DNA of 64,000 nucleotides, taken from the NCBI GenBank assembly GCA_965219165.1, contig CBDCMW010000002.1:3100001-3164000 (forward strand), in the 5' to 3' direction. The notes beneath the pieces are model-generated. The model did not search any database and was not told the DNA's origin. It was given only the letters and a program-made list of their open reading frames with translations. A program made the position numbers and the translations under genes. This stretch comes from Aldehydirespirator sp965219165 (GTDB lineage Bacteria; Actinomycetota; Acidimicrobiia; Acidimicrobiales; Aldehydirespiratoraceae). This document shows, piece by piece, positions 8,172 through 16,541 of the stretch. Position 1 is the first letter of the stretch. Every line of letters starts with the position of its first letter.

Positions 8172-9473
8172 TCAGCCGCGGCGGGGTCGGCGCAGCAGAT
8201 TGGCGGCCATCGCCGAGGCTCGAACCGGCCAGGGGTCGAACGGACCCTGCTCCTCCACCGGCAGGGCTGGTTGCACGAACATGCGGTAGACGACATACAG
8301 CGCGATCACGACGTGGGCTACGACCAGGATCACGAAGAAGGCGCTGGGAGCGGTCAGAGACATGATCACTCCGCCCAGAGTCGGGCCGATCACCGCGCCG
8401 GTCCCGCTGACTCGCACCAGCGAGGCGCTAGCTCCGGTCAACTGCGCGGGCGACACGCTGTCGGCGGTGGTGGCCACGGCCAGCGAGTAGAGGGGGTACG
8501 TGCACCCGCCGTGGGCCAGCATCAGCAGCAGCGACAGAGCCGATCCCGGTGCCACCAGCAGGTGCAGTCCTGCGAACCCCGCCGCGGCGACGGCCACGAC
8601 CAGGATCACATAGCGGCGCGGCACCCGGTCCGACGCCGCGCCTATCAGCCACTGGGTGGCCAAGGAACCCGCTATGGGAGCGGCCACGAACAACGATATC
8701 CGGGAGGTGGGCAGGCCCTCAGTGGCTGCGTACAGCGCCCCGAGGCCCATGATGCTGCCCTGCCCGACCCCGATCCAGAACGCGGTCAGCATTCCCAGGG
8801 GCGCGATCTTGACCAGCTTGCGCAGCGAGATCGGCTCGGGCACGGCCAGCGGCGGTGCGGTGGAGGCCGACAGCGACACCGGCACCAGCGCCAGCGAGAT
8901 CAGCGCGGACGACACCACGAACAGCTTGAAGCCCGCGGGGTTGGCGCTGTTGAGCATGAGCTGGCCGGCGCCCATAGACCCCATCGTCACGATCATGTAG
9001 CGCGACAGCATCCGGCCTCTGGTGGCGTTGGTGGCCATGTCGTTGAGCCACGACTCGACGGTGACGAGGATTCCGGCCAAACACAGGCCGAAGATGAACC
9101 TCAGCAGGGCCCACGACACCGGGTCTACCCAGATGACGTGCAGGACGGAGGCGGCCGAGGCCACCGAGGCCAGGGCGGAGAACACCCGTATGTGGCCGAC
9201 CGTGGCCAGGAAGTGCTCGGCCGCCTTGGTACCGAACAGGAAGCCCAGGAAGTAGCCGGCCATCACCAGGCCGGTCACGGCCAGACCGAAGTCCTCCAGC
9301 TCGGCGCGCACCCCGAGCGTGACGCGCAGCAGCCCGTTGCAGGACATGACCAGGGCCACGCCAACCAGCAGCGACCTGACCGCGCCGAGGCCGTCGCCGC
9401 GGGGCTCTATCCACGGTCCGCCCGACAGCCCATCGTCCGCAGGCTCGGGCCGCACCACGGCGCCGGAGGCCAC
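8172..9473 (-). CDS. MFS transporter (12 TM)
   Basis: A hydrophobic 12-segment permease of the major facilitator superfamily. SLLVGVALVMSCNGLLRVTLG is TM1, followed by LVMAGYFLGFLFGTKAAE. ESWLNDMATNATRGRMLSRYM is a loop 4-5 type sequence, as in YcaD-like drug/proton antiporters. The frame is open upstream to 9791, but that extension runs through a dispersed repeat and is not coding-like. GTG at 9473 is therefore preferred, with GTG at 9458 possible. Substrate is unknown. Its upstream region has a CRP-like site. Confidence 0.82.
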   Translation of the reverse strand: MASGAVVRPEPADDGLSGGPWIEPRGDGLGAVRSLLVGVALVMSCNGLLRVTLGVRAELEDFGLAVTGLVMAGYFLGFLFGTKAAEHFLATVGHIRVFSALASVASAASVLHVIWVDPVSWALLRFIFGLCLAGILVTVESWLNDMATNATRGRMLSRYMIVTMGSMGAGQLMLNSANPAGFKLFVVSSALISLALVPVSLSASTAPPLAVPEPISLRKLVKIAPLGMLTAFWIGVGQGSIMGLGALYAATEGLPTSRISLFVAAPIAGSLATQWLIGAASDRVPRRYVILVVAVAAAGFAGLHLLVAPGSALSLLLMLAHGGCTYPLYSLAVATTADSVSPAQLTGASASLVRVSGTGAVIGPTLGGVIMSLTAPSAFFVILVVAHVVIALYVVYRMFVQPALPVEEQGPFDPWPVRASAMAANLLRRPRRG

Positions 9474-9520
9474 CGCGCCGATGGTAGCGACAGGATCCGG
9501 CGGCGGGCCCGCGGTTCGCT

Positions 9521-9536
9521 CGTGACTTTCGTCACA
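9521..9536. promoter_or_regulatory. CRP/GlxR-like palindrome upstream of the MFS gene
   Basis: On the minus strand TGTGACGAAAGTCACG matches TGTGA-N6-TCACA at nine of ten conserved positions. It lies about 50 bp before the MFS start. A second, perfect match occurs at 12246, so a CRP/FNR-family regulator is plausible. Confidence 0.4.
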
Positions 9537-9640
9537 GAGGCCGAAGCGGATAGGGCGCGGGTTCACGAGGATCTTGCAGAGCGCTGAGCGAGGCCGTGGC
9601 CCGAGCGGTCCGTGAGCGCAGCGAACAAGAGCGGGAGACC
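9537..9640 (+). repeat. Dispersed repeat R1, copy A (diverged)
   Basis: This copy shares the about 50-bp core GAGCGAGGCCGTGGCCCGAG...GAACAAGAGCGGGA with copies at 28957, 29935 and 46071, plus a left-end remnant (GAGGCCGAAGCGGATAGG). It fills the gap between the MFS and hydrolase genes. The typical right end (CACCTATCCGCG) was not found, so this copy is degenerate. Confidence 0.75.
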
Positions 9641-9690
9641 CTGAGGCCGAGCTGGCTTGACCGGTTCCGGCGAGTCTCGGCCGGGTTGCG

Positions 9691-10494
9691 TCAGGCCCTG
9701 GATAGCGCCGTGGCGATGGCCTGGCGGACCGGGATCGGGCTCTCGATCTGCAGGAAGTGGCCCACCCGCTCGAGGTACACGGTGGTGGCACGGCTGTCGC
9801 CGAAGGCCTCGATAATTCCGGCCGCGGCCCGGTTGGGCGTCATCTTGTCCTCGCGGCCCAGCACCAGTGTCACCAGGCACTCCACGCGGGCCGCTGAGGT
9901 CTCGGCGCCGTCGTACGAATTGCATGCGGCCAGGTCACGAGCGAGCACTCCCGGCCGGGCCCGGTCCAGCAACGAGGTGTTTCCCCCGATCAACCACATG
10001 CCCGGCGAGGCATGGCCGCCGGTGTGGGCCCGGCTGCCTATGCCCCAGGAGGTGATGAGACGGCCGGCCACAGGGTCGTCGGCATCGGCTGCAGCCTGCA
10101 GCGCCGGATGCACCGGCATCGCTCCCGCCGTGCCCAGCAACACTAGCGACCGGGCCACGTCGGACCGCTGGGCCGCGGCCTCCAGCACCACGAACGTCCC
10201 CATCGAGTGACCCACCAGGTGGGCGGGCGCCAGCCCCAAGGCCTCGGTGGCCCGTGCCACCCACTCCCCCATCTCCTCGATGCTCTTCAGCGCCGGGCCC
10301 TCGCTGCCGCCGTGGCCGGGCAGGTCCACGGCCGCGGCCCGGTAGCCGTGATGTGCGATCCAGCGGGTCTGGAGCTGCCACGCGGTGCGGTCGCTGCCCG
10401 CTCCGTGCACCAGCACCACCGCGGGCTGGTCGCCGTCGAGGCTGCGCCCCCCGGTGGCGCACCGCACGACCCGCCCGTCGATCAGCGTCTCCAC
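9691..10494 (-). CDS. Alpha/beta hydrolase
   Basis: This 267-residue alpha/beta-hydrolase-fold enzyme has the nucleophile elbow GHSMG (Ser97), an oxyanion-hole HGAGSD near 30, a candidate acid in GREDKMTP and the His in VGHFLQIES. It resembles ester or lactone hydrolases. It is too short for homoserine acetyltransferase, although it directly follows the MetY gene on the same strand with a 12-bp gap. A role in sulfur or homoserine metabolism is therefore only a contextual possibility. Confidence 0.85.
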   Translation of the reverse strand: METLIDGRVVRCATGGRSLDGDQPAVVLVHGAGSDRTAWQLQTRWIAHHGYRAAAVDLPGHGGSEGPALKSIEEMGEWVARATEALGLAPAHLVGHSMGTFVVLEAAAQRSDVARSLVLLGTAGAMPVHPALQAAADADDPVAGRLITSWGIGSRAHTGGHASPGMWLIGGNTSLLDRARPGVLARDLAACNSYDGAETSAARVECLVTLVLGREDKMTPNRAAAGIIEAFGDSRATTVYLERVGHFLQIESPIPVRQAIATALSRA

Positions 10495-10506
10495 GGGTCG
10501 GCGCCG

Positions 10507-11808
10507 CTAGCGCTGCGAGGCCTTGAGGGCCCGCTCCAGGTCCTCGATGATGTCTCGGGGGTCCTCCAGTCCGACCGAGATCCGCACCAGGTCCTCCCCC
10601 ACCCCGGCCGCGGCCAGGTCGTCGGCTGACATCTGCTGGTGGGTGGTGCTGGCCGGGTGGATGACCAACGTCTTGGCGTCGCCCACGTTGGCCAGATGCG
10701 AGGCCAGCCGGACCGCAGAGATGAACTTGGCTCCGGCTTCGCGCCCGCCCGCGATGCCGAAGCTCAAGATGGCCCCGGTGCCCCGCGGGTAGAGCCGGCG
10801 GGCCAGTTCGTGGTCGGGATGGTCCGGCATGGACGGGTACTTCACCCAGCTCACCGCGTCGTTGGCGGCCAGCACATCGGCCACCGCCTCGGTGTTGGCC
10901 ACATGGCGCTGCATCCGCAGCGGCAGCGTCTCCACGCCCTGCAGGATCTGGAAGGCGTTGGCCGGGCTCATGCAGGCCCCGAAGTCGCGCAGGCCCTCGG
11001 TTCGTGCCCGGCTGACGAAGGCGCTCGGGCCGAACTCGTCGCTGAAGCTGATGCCGTGGTAGCCGGCGTAGGGCTCGGTGAGGGTGCCGAACAGGCCCGA
11101 GGCGTCCCAGTCGAAGTGGCCGCCGTCGACGAGCACGCCTCCGAGGGCCACGCCGTGGCCGCCCAGGAACTTGGTGGCCGAGTGCATGACGATGTCGGCG
11201 CCGTGCTCGAATGCCCGGATCAGGTACGGGGTCGAGAAGGTGGCGTCCACCATCAGCGGCAGGCGGTGGTCGTGGGCGACGTCGGCCACCGCAGCAATGT
11301 CGAGCACCTCGATGCCGGGGTTGCCGAGCGTCTCGGCGAACACGAGACGGGTGTCCGCTGTGATGGCCGCCGCGAACTCGTCGGGGCGGCGGGGGTCCAC
11401 GAACGTGGTGGAGATGCCGAAGCGCCGCAGCGTGAGGTTGAGCATGTTGTGGGTGCCGCCGTAGATGTTGCGGCTGGCCACGATGTGGGAGCCCGAGTCC
11501 ATGAGGGTGGCTACGGCCAGGAAGAACGCGGCCTGGCCGCTTGCGGTGGCCACTGCGCCCACGCCGCCTTCCAGGGCGGCGACGCGCTCCTCGAGCACGG
11601 CCACGGTGGGGTTGGAGATCCGCGAGTAGATGTGGCCCGGTATCTCGAGGTTGAACAGCCCGGCGGCGTGGTCGGTGTCCTCGAAGGAGTACGACGTGGT
11701 GAAGTAGATGGGCACGGCCCTGGCCCCGGTGGAGGGGTCGCTGTGCTGGCCGGCGTGCAGGCTGAGGGTGTCGAATCGCAGGAAGTCGGGCTCAACCACG
11801 GGCGACAT
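10507..11808 (-). CDS. metY: O-acetylhomoserine sulfhydrylase (MetY)
   Basis: This PLP enzyme of the Cys/Met-metabolism family (433 aa) converts O-acetylhomoserine and sulfide to homocysteine. It has YSRISNPT for substrate and PLP phosphate contacts, a SGQAAF helix, VDATFSTPYL, and the Schiff-base lysine K213 in HSATKFLGGHG. Length and the internal insert favour MetY over MetB/MetC. It is probably co-transcribed with the downstream hydrolase. The 190-bp stretch directly upstream is unusually structured and is preceded by a 49-codon ORF, which suggests control at the leader level. Confidence 0.93.
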   Translation of the reverse strand: MSPVVEPDFLRFDTLSLHAGQHSDPSTGARAVPIYFTTSYSFEDTDHAAGLFNLEIPGHIYSRISNPTVAVLEERVAALEGGVGAVATASGQAAFFLAVATLMDSGSHIVASRNIYGGTHNMLNLTLRRFGISTTFVDPRRPDEFAAAITADTRLVFAETLGNPGIEVLDIAAVADVAHDHRLPLMVDATFSTPYLIRAFEHGADIVMHSATKFLGGHGVALGGVLVDGGHFDWDASGLFGTLTEPYAGYHGISFSDEFGPSAFVSRARTEGLRDFGACMSPANAFQILQGVETLPLRMQRHVANTEAVADVLAANDAVSWVKYPSMPDHPDHELARRLYPRGTGAILSFGIAGGREAGAKFISAVRLASHLANVGDAKTLVIHPASTTHQQMSADDLAAAGVGEDLVRISVGLEDPRDIIEDLERALKASQR

Positions 11809-11880
11809 CCTACGCCGCCTGCGAGCCCTGCCCGAGACAGGAATTCCGGGACTGCTCGCGGGCGGCAGCCCGGTGACGCG

Positions 11881-11992
11881 TCGAGGCCCTGGCCGTATCG
11901 GCTGGGGGTGACCGATCTTGGCAGGGCCTCGAGTTCTCGGGGGTCTCAGCCCCCTATGGGTGATCGTTGTGCCGGCCCGGTGGAGGCCGGCA
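11881..11992 (-). promoter_or_regulatory. Structured leader upstream of metY
   Basis: Three hairpins lie between a small ORF and metY. The first is an 11-bp outer stem (TCGAGGCCCTG at 11881 with its complement at 11922) enclosing an ATCGG/CCGAT stem. The second is a G5/C5 hairpin at 11939-11954. The third is an 8-bp TGCCGGCC/GGCCGGCA stem at 11970-11992. The set could be an attenuator, a riboswitch-like leader or a terminator of the small ORF. I did not recognise a known SAM riboswitch consensus. Confidence 0.5.
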
Positions 11993-11998
11993 GGCTCG

Positions 11999-12148
11999 TC
12001 AGCGGTGAGCCCTGTAGGGTCGGGCGGCCGCTGCGCCGGCGACGCGGAGTAGACCCTCGGCCACGCCTACGGCATAGCCCGGGCCCAGTGCGTCTCGCCA
12101 CACCGTCGAGGGGTTGGTCTTGGTGTCGTAGCGAGGAATTGGTCTCAT
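11999..12148 (-). CDS. Small ORF, 49 aa, upstream of metY
   Basis: A 49-codon frame (MRPIPRYDTKTNPSTVW..., ending RPYRAHR) follows an excellent Shine-Dalgarno run (GAGGAGGAG, 4 nt before the ATG). Its stop is followed by strong hairpins and then metY. It has no Cys or Met run, so it is not an obvious amino-acid-counting leader peptide. It may be a leader ORF or an independent small protein. The strong RBS is the main evidence. Confidence 0.55.
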   Translation of the reverse strand: MRPIPRYDTKTNPSTVWRDALGPGYAVGVAEGLLRVAGAAAARPYRAHR

Positions 12149-12245
12149 CTTGCTCCTCCTCTGCCTCTATGCGCCTCTTCGTCGGCGTTGGATTCATTCT
12201 TTCGCCAGACGACCCGAATCGCAACGAATCGCAGGTCAGAGGGGC

Positions 12246-12261
12246 TGTGATTTACGTCACA
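12246..12261. promoter_or_regulatory. Perfect CRP-type palindrome TGTGA-N6-TCACA
   Basis: TGTGATTTACGTCACA is an exact match to the CRP/GlxR consensus. It lies at the 3' edge of the choline dehydrogenase gene and about 100 bp upstream of the small ORF that precedes metY, so it could control that leader transcript. Confidence 0.5.
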
Positions 12262-13955
12262 TCCGCGGCGTCGCCAGTCCGATAGAAGTCGACGTGCTCG
12301 GGAGGCAGAGGGGTGTCGCCCCGGATCGCATCGGCTGCCTTCTCGGCCAGCATCATCACCGGCGCGTAGATGTTGCCGTTGGTCACGTACGGCATCGACG
12401 AGGCGTCCACCACCCGCAGGCCGGTGGTGCCGTGGACCTCCAGCGTGTCGGGGTGAAGAGCCGAGTCGTCGCCCAGGCCCATGCGGGCGGTGCAGGAAGG
12501 GTGAAGGGCGGTCTCGGCGTCTCGGCGGACCCAGTCGAGGATCTCATTGTCGGTGCTCACCTCCGGGCCGGGCGACACCTCCCCGCCGTTGAAGGGTTCC
12601 ATGGCCGGCTGGTTGAGGATGTGGCGGGCGTGGCGGACGGCCTCCGCCCATTCGCGGCGGTCCTCATCGGTGGACAGGTAGTTGAAGCGCAGCGCGGGCT
12701 TGGTGCGGGGGTCGGCGGAGACGATGGCCACAGTCCCCCGCGAGTTGCTGTACATCGGACCGACGTGGACCTGGTAGCCGTGGCCGCCCTCGGGCACCGA
12801 GCCGTCGTAGCGGATGGCGATGGGAAGGAAGTGGAACATGAGGTTCGGGTAGGGCACCTCGTCGTTGCTGCGGATGAAACCGCCCGCCTCGAAATGGTTG
12901 GTTGCCCCCGGCCCGCGGCGGGCCAGCCACTGCAGCCCGATCAGGGGGCGGCGCCACTTGGCCAGGTTCGGCTGCATCGACACCGGCTGCTTGCAGGCGT
13001 ATTGGATGTACACCTCGAGGTGGTCCTGCATGTTGGCGCCCACGGCGGGAAGGTCGGCCACGACGTCGATGCCGTAGCGGTGCAGGAGGCCGGCGGGGCC
13101 CACGCCGGAGAGCTGCAGCAGCTGGGGCGAATTGATGGCCCCGCCGCAGCAGATCACCTCGCCGGCGCTCACGGTTCGGCTGCGGCCACCCTTGGTGTAT
13201 TCCACTCCCGTGGCCCGGGTGCCCTCGAAGAGGATCCTGGTGGTGAAGGCCCGCGTGAGGAGGTGGAGGTTGGGCCGGTTCAGCACGGGATGGAGGTAGG
13301 CCCGGGCCGCGCTGAGGCGGCGGCCCCGGTGGACGTTGCGGTCGAAGGCGGCGAAGCCCTCCTGGCGGTAGCCGTTGACGTCGACGGTCCGGGGGTGGCC
13401 AGCCTGCTCGGCGGCTTGCAGGAAGGCCTCGAACAGCGGGTTGGTGGCCGGTCCCCGCTCCAGCACCAGCGGACCCTGGTCGCCGCGGTGCTTGCCCTTG
13501 CCTCGGGTCCCGGCGGGGCCGCTGTGGTCGTCGCCGGCGAGGCACCGCTCCATGCGCTTGAAGTAGGGCAGGCAGTGGGCGTAGTCCCAGTTCTGCATGC
13601 CCGGGTCTGCGGCCCATCGCTCATAGTCGAGGGGGTTTCCCCGTTGGAAGATCATGCCGTTGATGCTGGAGGACCCGCCCAGCACCTTGCCCCTGGCGTG
13701 GTACACGCGGCGCCCGCCCATGTGGGGCTCGGGCTCGGACGTGTACTGCCAGTCGTAGAAGCGGTTGCCGATGGGGAACGACAGCGCCGCGGGCATGTGT
13801 ATGTACACGTCGAAGCGCCAGTCCCGCCGGCCCGCCTCCAGCACGAGCACTGAGGTCTGCGGGTCCGCACTGAGCCGGTTGGCGAGCGCGCAGCCAGCCG
13901 AGCCCCCGCCCACGATCACGTAGTCGTAGCGGCCGTCGTGGTCTGCCATGGTCAC
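12252..13955 (-). CDS. betA: Choline dehydrogenase-type GMC oxidoreductase (BetA-like)
   Basis: This 567-residue FAD enzyme of the GMC family starts with the dinucleotide-binding motif VIVGGGSAGCALA. It has RGKVLGGSSSINGM, the substrate-domain signature PNLMFHFLPIAIRYDG, and the catalytic His region LHPSCTARMG. The C-terminal NGNIYAPVMMLAEKAAD is also as in BetA. BetA oxidises choline to betaine aldehyde, which fits the window's betaine-demethylating enzymes. No betaine aldehyde dehydrogenase gene is beside it. Another GMC alcohol substrate is possible. Confidence 0.85.
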   Translation of the reverse strand: MTMADHDGRYDYVIVGGGSAGCALANRLSADPQTSVLVLEAGRRDWRFDVYIHMPAALSFPIGNRFYDWQYTSEPEPHMGGRRVYHARGKVLGGSSSINGMIFQRGNPLDYERWAADPGMQNWDYAHCLPYFKRMERCLAGDDHSGPAGTRGKGKHRGDQGPLVLERGPATNPLFEAFLQAAEQAGHPRTVDVNGYRQEGFAAFDRNVHRGRRLSAARAYLHPVLNRPNLHLLTRAFTTRILFEGTRATGVEYTKGGRSRTVSAGEVICCGGAINSPQLLQLSGVGPAGLLHRYGIDVVADLPAVGANMQDHLEVYIQYACKQPVSMQPNLAKWRRPLIGLQWLARRGPGATNHFEAGGFIRSNDEVPYPNLMFHFLPIAIRYDGSVPEGGHGYQVHVGPMYSNSRGTVAIVSADPRTKPALRFNYLSTDEDRREWAEAVRHARHILNQPAMEPFNGGEVSPGPEVSTDNEILDWVRRDAETALHPSCTARMGLGDDSALHPDTLEVHGTTGLRVVDASSMPYVTNGNIYAPVMMLAEKAADAIRGDTPLPPEHVDFYRTGDAADVT

Positions 13956-14049
13956 CTCGCGAGCTCGGGCCGGGTGGCGACGACTCGCCCCGTGCCATGC
14001 AACAATTGCGACCCTACCGCTGCCGCCCCGAAAGTACGGAGGAACCGCT

Positions 14050-14487
14050 GTGGACGAGCCCGCCCAGACCGAGTTGAAGTCGCCACCCTCCGGCCACTGC
14101 CTGTGCGGCGGAGTGAGCTACGAGGTGCACGGGCCGATCCGCCAGGTGTGGAACTGCCACTGCTGGCGCTGCCGCCGCTGGACGGGCCACCACATGGCCG
14201 GCACGGGTTGCGCGCGCTCTGACTTGCGGTTCCTGTCCGACGCCACCCTGGCCTGGCATCATCCCGCCGACGACCCGAACGTGGCCTACGGATTCTGCCG
14301 GGGGTGCGGGGGCTCGCTGTTCTGGAAGGTGGTGGAGGGCCCGCCGGACCAGACCGACCACATCGCCATCTGCGCCGGCACGCTGGATCTGCCCACGGGA
14401 CTGCACACCGAGCGGGCCCTGTTCACCGACGACGCCGCCGACTACCACAACCTCGACCCGGAAGTGGAGGCCTGGGACCGGGAGTAA
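14050..14487 (+). CDS. GFA-family zinc protein
   Basis: This 145-residue protein of the glutathione-dependent formaldehyde-activating (GFA) fold (PF04828) has zinc ligands in HCLCGGVSY, NCHCWRCRRW and FCRGCGGSLFW. A GTG at 14050 preceded by GGAGGA is chosen as start, because the upstream part of the open frame is not protein-like. GFA proteins bind C1 or aldehyde adducts in some organisms. Location beside choline dehydrogenase is suggestive, but the specific function is unknown. A truncated second copy follows. Confidence 0.85.
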   Translation: MDEPAQTELKSPPSGHCLCGGVSYEVHGPIRQVWNCHCWRCRRWTGHHMAGTGCARSDLRFLSDATLAWHHPADDPNVAYGFCRGCGGSLFWKVVEGPPDQTDHIAICAGTLDLPTGLHTERALFTDDAADYHNLDPEVEAWDRE

Positions 14488-14527
14488 CCCGCCCAGCACC
14501 GCTTCGGGCCACTCCTACGAGACTCCT

Positions 14528-14650
14528 GTGAGTGACACCGCCCAGACCTCACCGAAGTCGCCGTACTCGGGCCACTGCCTGTGCGGCTCTGTGAGCTATA
14601 TGCAGAGCGAACCGCCACTCGGCTTTGCCCGCTGCCGGACGCAACCGTAG
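14528..14650 (+). pseudogene. Truncated duplicate of the GFA gene
   Basis: A GTG-initiated 40-codon frame encodes TAQTSPKSPYSGHCLCGSVSY, clearly paralogous to the first 30 residues of the preceding GFA protein. It then diverges and stops. The rest of the gene, including the second and third zinc motifs, is missing. The break marks the left edge of the toxin/defence island that begins at about 14650. Confidence 0.75.
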
Positions 14651-14681
14651 AGGCGGTCGTGGGGCTCCCGCTGGCAAAGAC

Positions 14682-14725
14682 TTGCGATTTCCACAACTTT
14701 CGCGGATACTGTCCACCTGTGGACA
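14682..14725 (+). promoter_or_regulatory. Leaderless promoter with overlapping operator
   Basis: TTGCGA (14682-14687) and GATACT (14705-14710) are separated by exactly 17 bp. A perfect palindrome, TGTCCAC-CT-GTGGACA (14710-14725), begins on the last -10 base and runs into the start codon. The predicted transcription start falls at the GTG/ATG, so the mRNA should be leaderless. The HTH protein encoded downstream is the obvious candidate to bind this site. Confidence 0.65.
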
Positions 14726-15918
14726 TGTCCATCGGTCGCCAGATCCGGCGACTGAGAGAGGCTGCGGGGCTCAGGGCCGCGGACCTCGCGGAGAGGCTGG
14801 GCGTGGACCCCAGCGCTGTGTCCAATCTGGAGAACGACCGTCGCGGTGTCAAGGCCGAAGAGCTTGGGACTATCGCGGACTTCTTGGGCGTGTCGCAGCT
14901 CGCGATCCTCGAGCCGGACTCACTCCTGGGCCGGCTGCCGGTGGCGCACCGCACGAACGGCGACGAGAGTGCTAGCCGGGACTCGCTGATGCGGCTCACT
15001 GCCCTCGCGGAGCTGCACCAAGTGCTCACTGACGGCGGTCATCCTGCGGCTGTCCTGATCGGTGAGCCCCCAGGACCGAACTCGAGGTGGCTACAGCACG
15101 CAACCGCTCTAGCCGACTGGGCGCTGGAGTTTCTCCCCCCGACAGTCGAGGGGGAGGATCGCCTCGCGGGCCTGGCCACGGCGATCGAAGACAGGCTGGG
15201 CGTGGACGTGATGGTCGAGAGCCTGGGAAAGGCCGAGCCATTGGGCCTCTCGATCACGGACGCCGAGTTCTCGTTCATCCTGGTGAACGCCGACCAGTTG
15301 AGATCACGGGCGTTGTTCACCTTGGCCCACGAGTTGGGCCACGTGCTAAGTGGCGACGGGTCTACGATCAACATCGACAGGGATCTGCAGGCTCGAACCG
15401 ATGAGGAGCGGCTGGCCAACGCGTTCGCGGCCGCACTGTTGATGCCGGAACCGGAGATCGGCAAGGCGATCGACGAGTATGGCCGCGGCGCGGACTGCCT
15501 GGCGCGCATGCTCCTGCGCTTCGGCGTGAGCTACGAGACCCTCGTCTACCGTCTCCACAACCTGCAGATCATCAACGCCGACGGACGGGATCGCTTGCGA
15601 GGGATCCGTTGGGCCAGCCTGGTCGAGCACGTCGAAGACGACGAGATCGCTCGAAGCTTGCTCGCTGCGAGAGGGGCGAGACCCGAGCGGCGGCCGCCAG
15701 CGCTGCTCGCGGCGCGATGCCTCCAGGGAGCGCTGGACGGAACAGTGGGGGCGGGGCCGTTAGCGAGGCTGCTCGATGTCGACATCGACGACATGATCGA
15801 GGCGATCAACTCGGTTGGGCAAGAAGCGGCGGACACTATCGACAGCGACTACTCGACCCCCGAGGACCCGCCTGACGTGGCGATCCTGAGCTTCGACGAG
15901 GATCCCGTAGCCGCCTGA
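14725..15918 (+). CDS. XRE-type HTH regulator fused to ImmA/IrrE metallopeptidase
   Basis: This 397-residue two-domain protein has an N-terminal helix-turn-helix (IGRQIRRLREAAG...DPSAVSNLENDRR, residues 3-40) and a central zinc-peptidase motif HELGH (202-206) with a downstream Glu-rich helix (TDEERLANAFAAALLMP). Such proteins act as protease-regulators of phage, mobile-element or toxin loci. ATG 14725 is chosen, and an in-frame GTG at 14719 is equally possible. Promoter geometry predicts a leaderless transcript. The PIN-like gene follows after 22 bp, forming a two-gene module. Confidence 0.88.
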   Translation: MSIGRQIRRLREAAGLRAADLAERLGVDPSAVSNLENDRRGVKAEELGTIADFLGVSQLAILEPDSLLGRLPVAHRTNGDESASRDSLMRLTALAELHQVLTDGGHPAAVLIGEPPGPNSRWLQHATALADWALEFLPPTVEGEDRLAGLATAIEDRLGVDVMVESLGKAEPLGLSITDAEFSFILVNADQLRSRALFTLAHELGHVLSGDGSTINIDRDLQARTDEERLANAFAAALLMPEPEIGKAIDEYGRGADCLARMLLRFGVSYETLVYRLHNLQIINADGRDRLRGIRWASLVEHVEDDEIARSLLAARGARPERRPPALLAARCLQGALDGTVGAGPLARLLDVDIDDMIEAINSVGQEAADTIDSDYSTPEDPPDVAILSFDEDPVAA

Positions 15919-15940
15919 CGACGACTCCTACCATCGGCGC

Positions 15941-16492
15941 ATGGGCCCTGTGCTCCACGATGCCGTCACACTCCGTCACTTCGCTGCGGTCGAGCGCATG
16001 GATGTGCTGCGAGCTTGCCACGGTCATCGTCCGGAGCCCAGATGGACAGAGGGAATCCGCGCTGAGATCAAGTCCGCAGAGAAGGCAGGCGAGTCCTATT
16101 GCTCCAACATCCTCAGCGAGACCTGGCTCGGGACGCCAACTGCTCCGAGCGTTGCAGAACTCGCAGCGGTGTACCGCCTTCAGGTAGGGCTGAACGACGG
16201 CAGACAGCCACCGAAGGGCGACCGCGGCGAGGCCGAGGGCATCTTCTTCGCGGAGAAGCACGACGGACAGTTCGCCACCGACGACAACAACGCGTACGAC
16301 TTCGCTCGACGGCGCCCCAACCTTGGCGCCGGGAGGGTGATCGACTCAATCCACATCCTCCGAACCGCCGTCGCCGACGGTGAACTCACAGCCACCGCGG
16401 CTCACCGCATCGCGAACGCCATAGAGGACGCAGGCCGCTCGTTCCGGCCGACCCATCGCGACACAAGGGATCCCGACTACTTCACCCGCTGA
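15941..16492 (+). CDS. PIN-like partner protein of the HTH-ImmA gene
   Basis: This 183-residue protein has acidic residues spaced as in PIN-like nucleases (D7 near the N-terminus, RAEIKSAE, DGQFATDDNNAYDFAR). It lies directly behind an HTH-ImmA gene, a pairing known for PIN-like effectors. The nuclease assignment comes from context and acidic-residue pattern and should be tested by structure prediction. It is likely the effector half of a toxin/antitoxin- or defence-like pair. Stop at 16490-16492. Confidence 0.55.
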   Translation: MGPVLHDAVTLRHFAAVERMDVLRACHGHRPEPRWTEGIRAEIKSAEKAGESYCSNILSETWLGTPTAPSVAELAAVYRLQVGLNDGRQPPKGDRGEAEGIFFAEKHDGQFATDDNNAYDFARRRPNLGAGRVIDSIHILRTAVADGELTATAAHRIANAIEDAGRSFRPTHRDTRDPDYFTR

Positions 16493-16541
16493 ACCGTCAG
16501 AGGACCGCCACCGCTGATGCGGATGGTGTGCGGCCTGTCAG

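Noticed and set aside
9474..9791. N-terminal extension of the MFS transporter
   Set aside because: The added sequence translates repeat R1 copy A and contains no transporter-like segment.
10494..10507. Alpha/beta hydrolase as homoserine O-acetyltransferase
   Set aside because: Only 267 residues and lacking MetX-specific motifs; the neighbouring metY alone is not enough to assign it.
11809..12148. SAM riboswitch upstream of metY
   Set aside because: Strong hairpins are present, but I could not match the conserved core of a known SAM riboswitch class, so only a structured leader is reported.
12150..13853. 567-codon plus-strand frame opposite the choline dehydrogenase gene
   Set aside because: Composition is His/Val/Gly-biased with no domain, and the minus strand carries a clear GMC oxidoreductase. 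High GC creates such long antisense frames.
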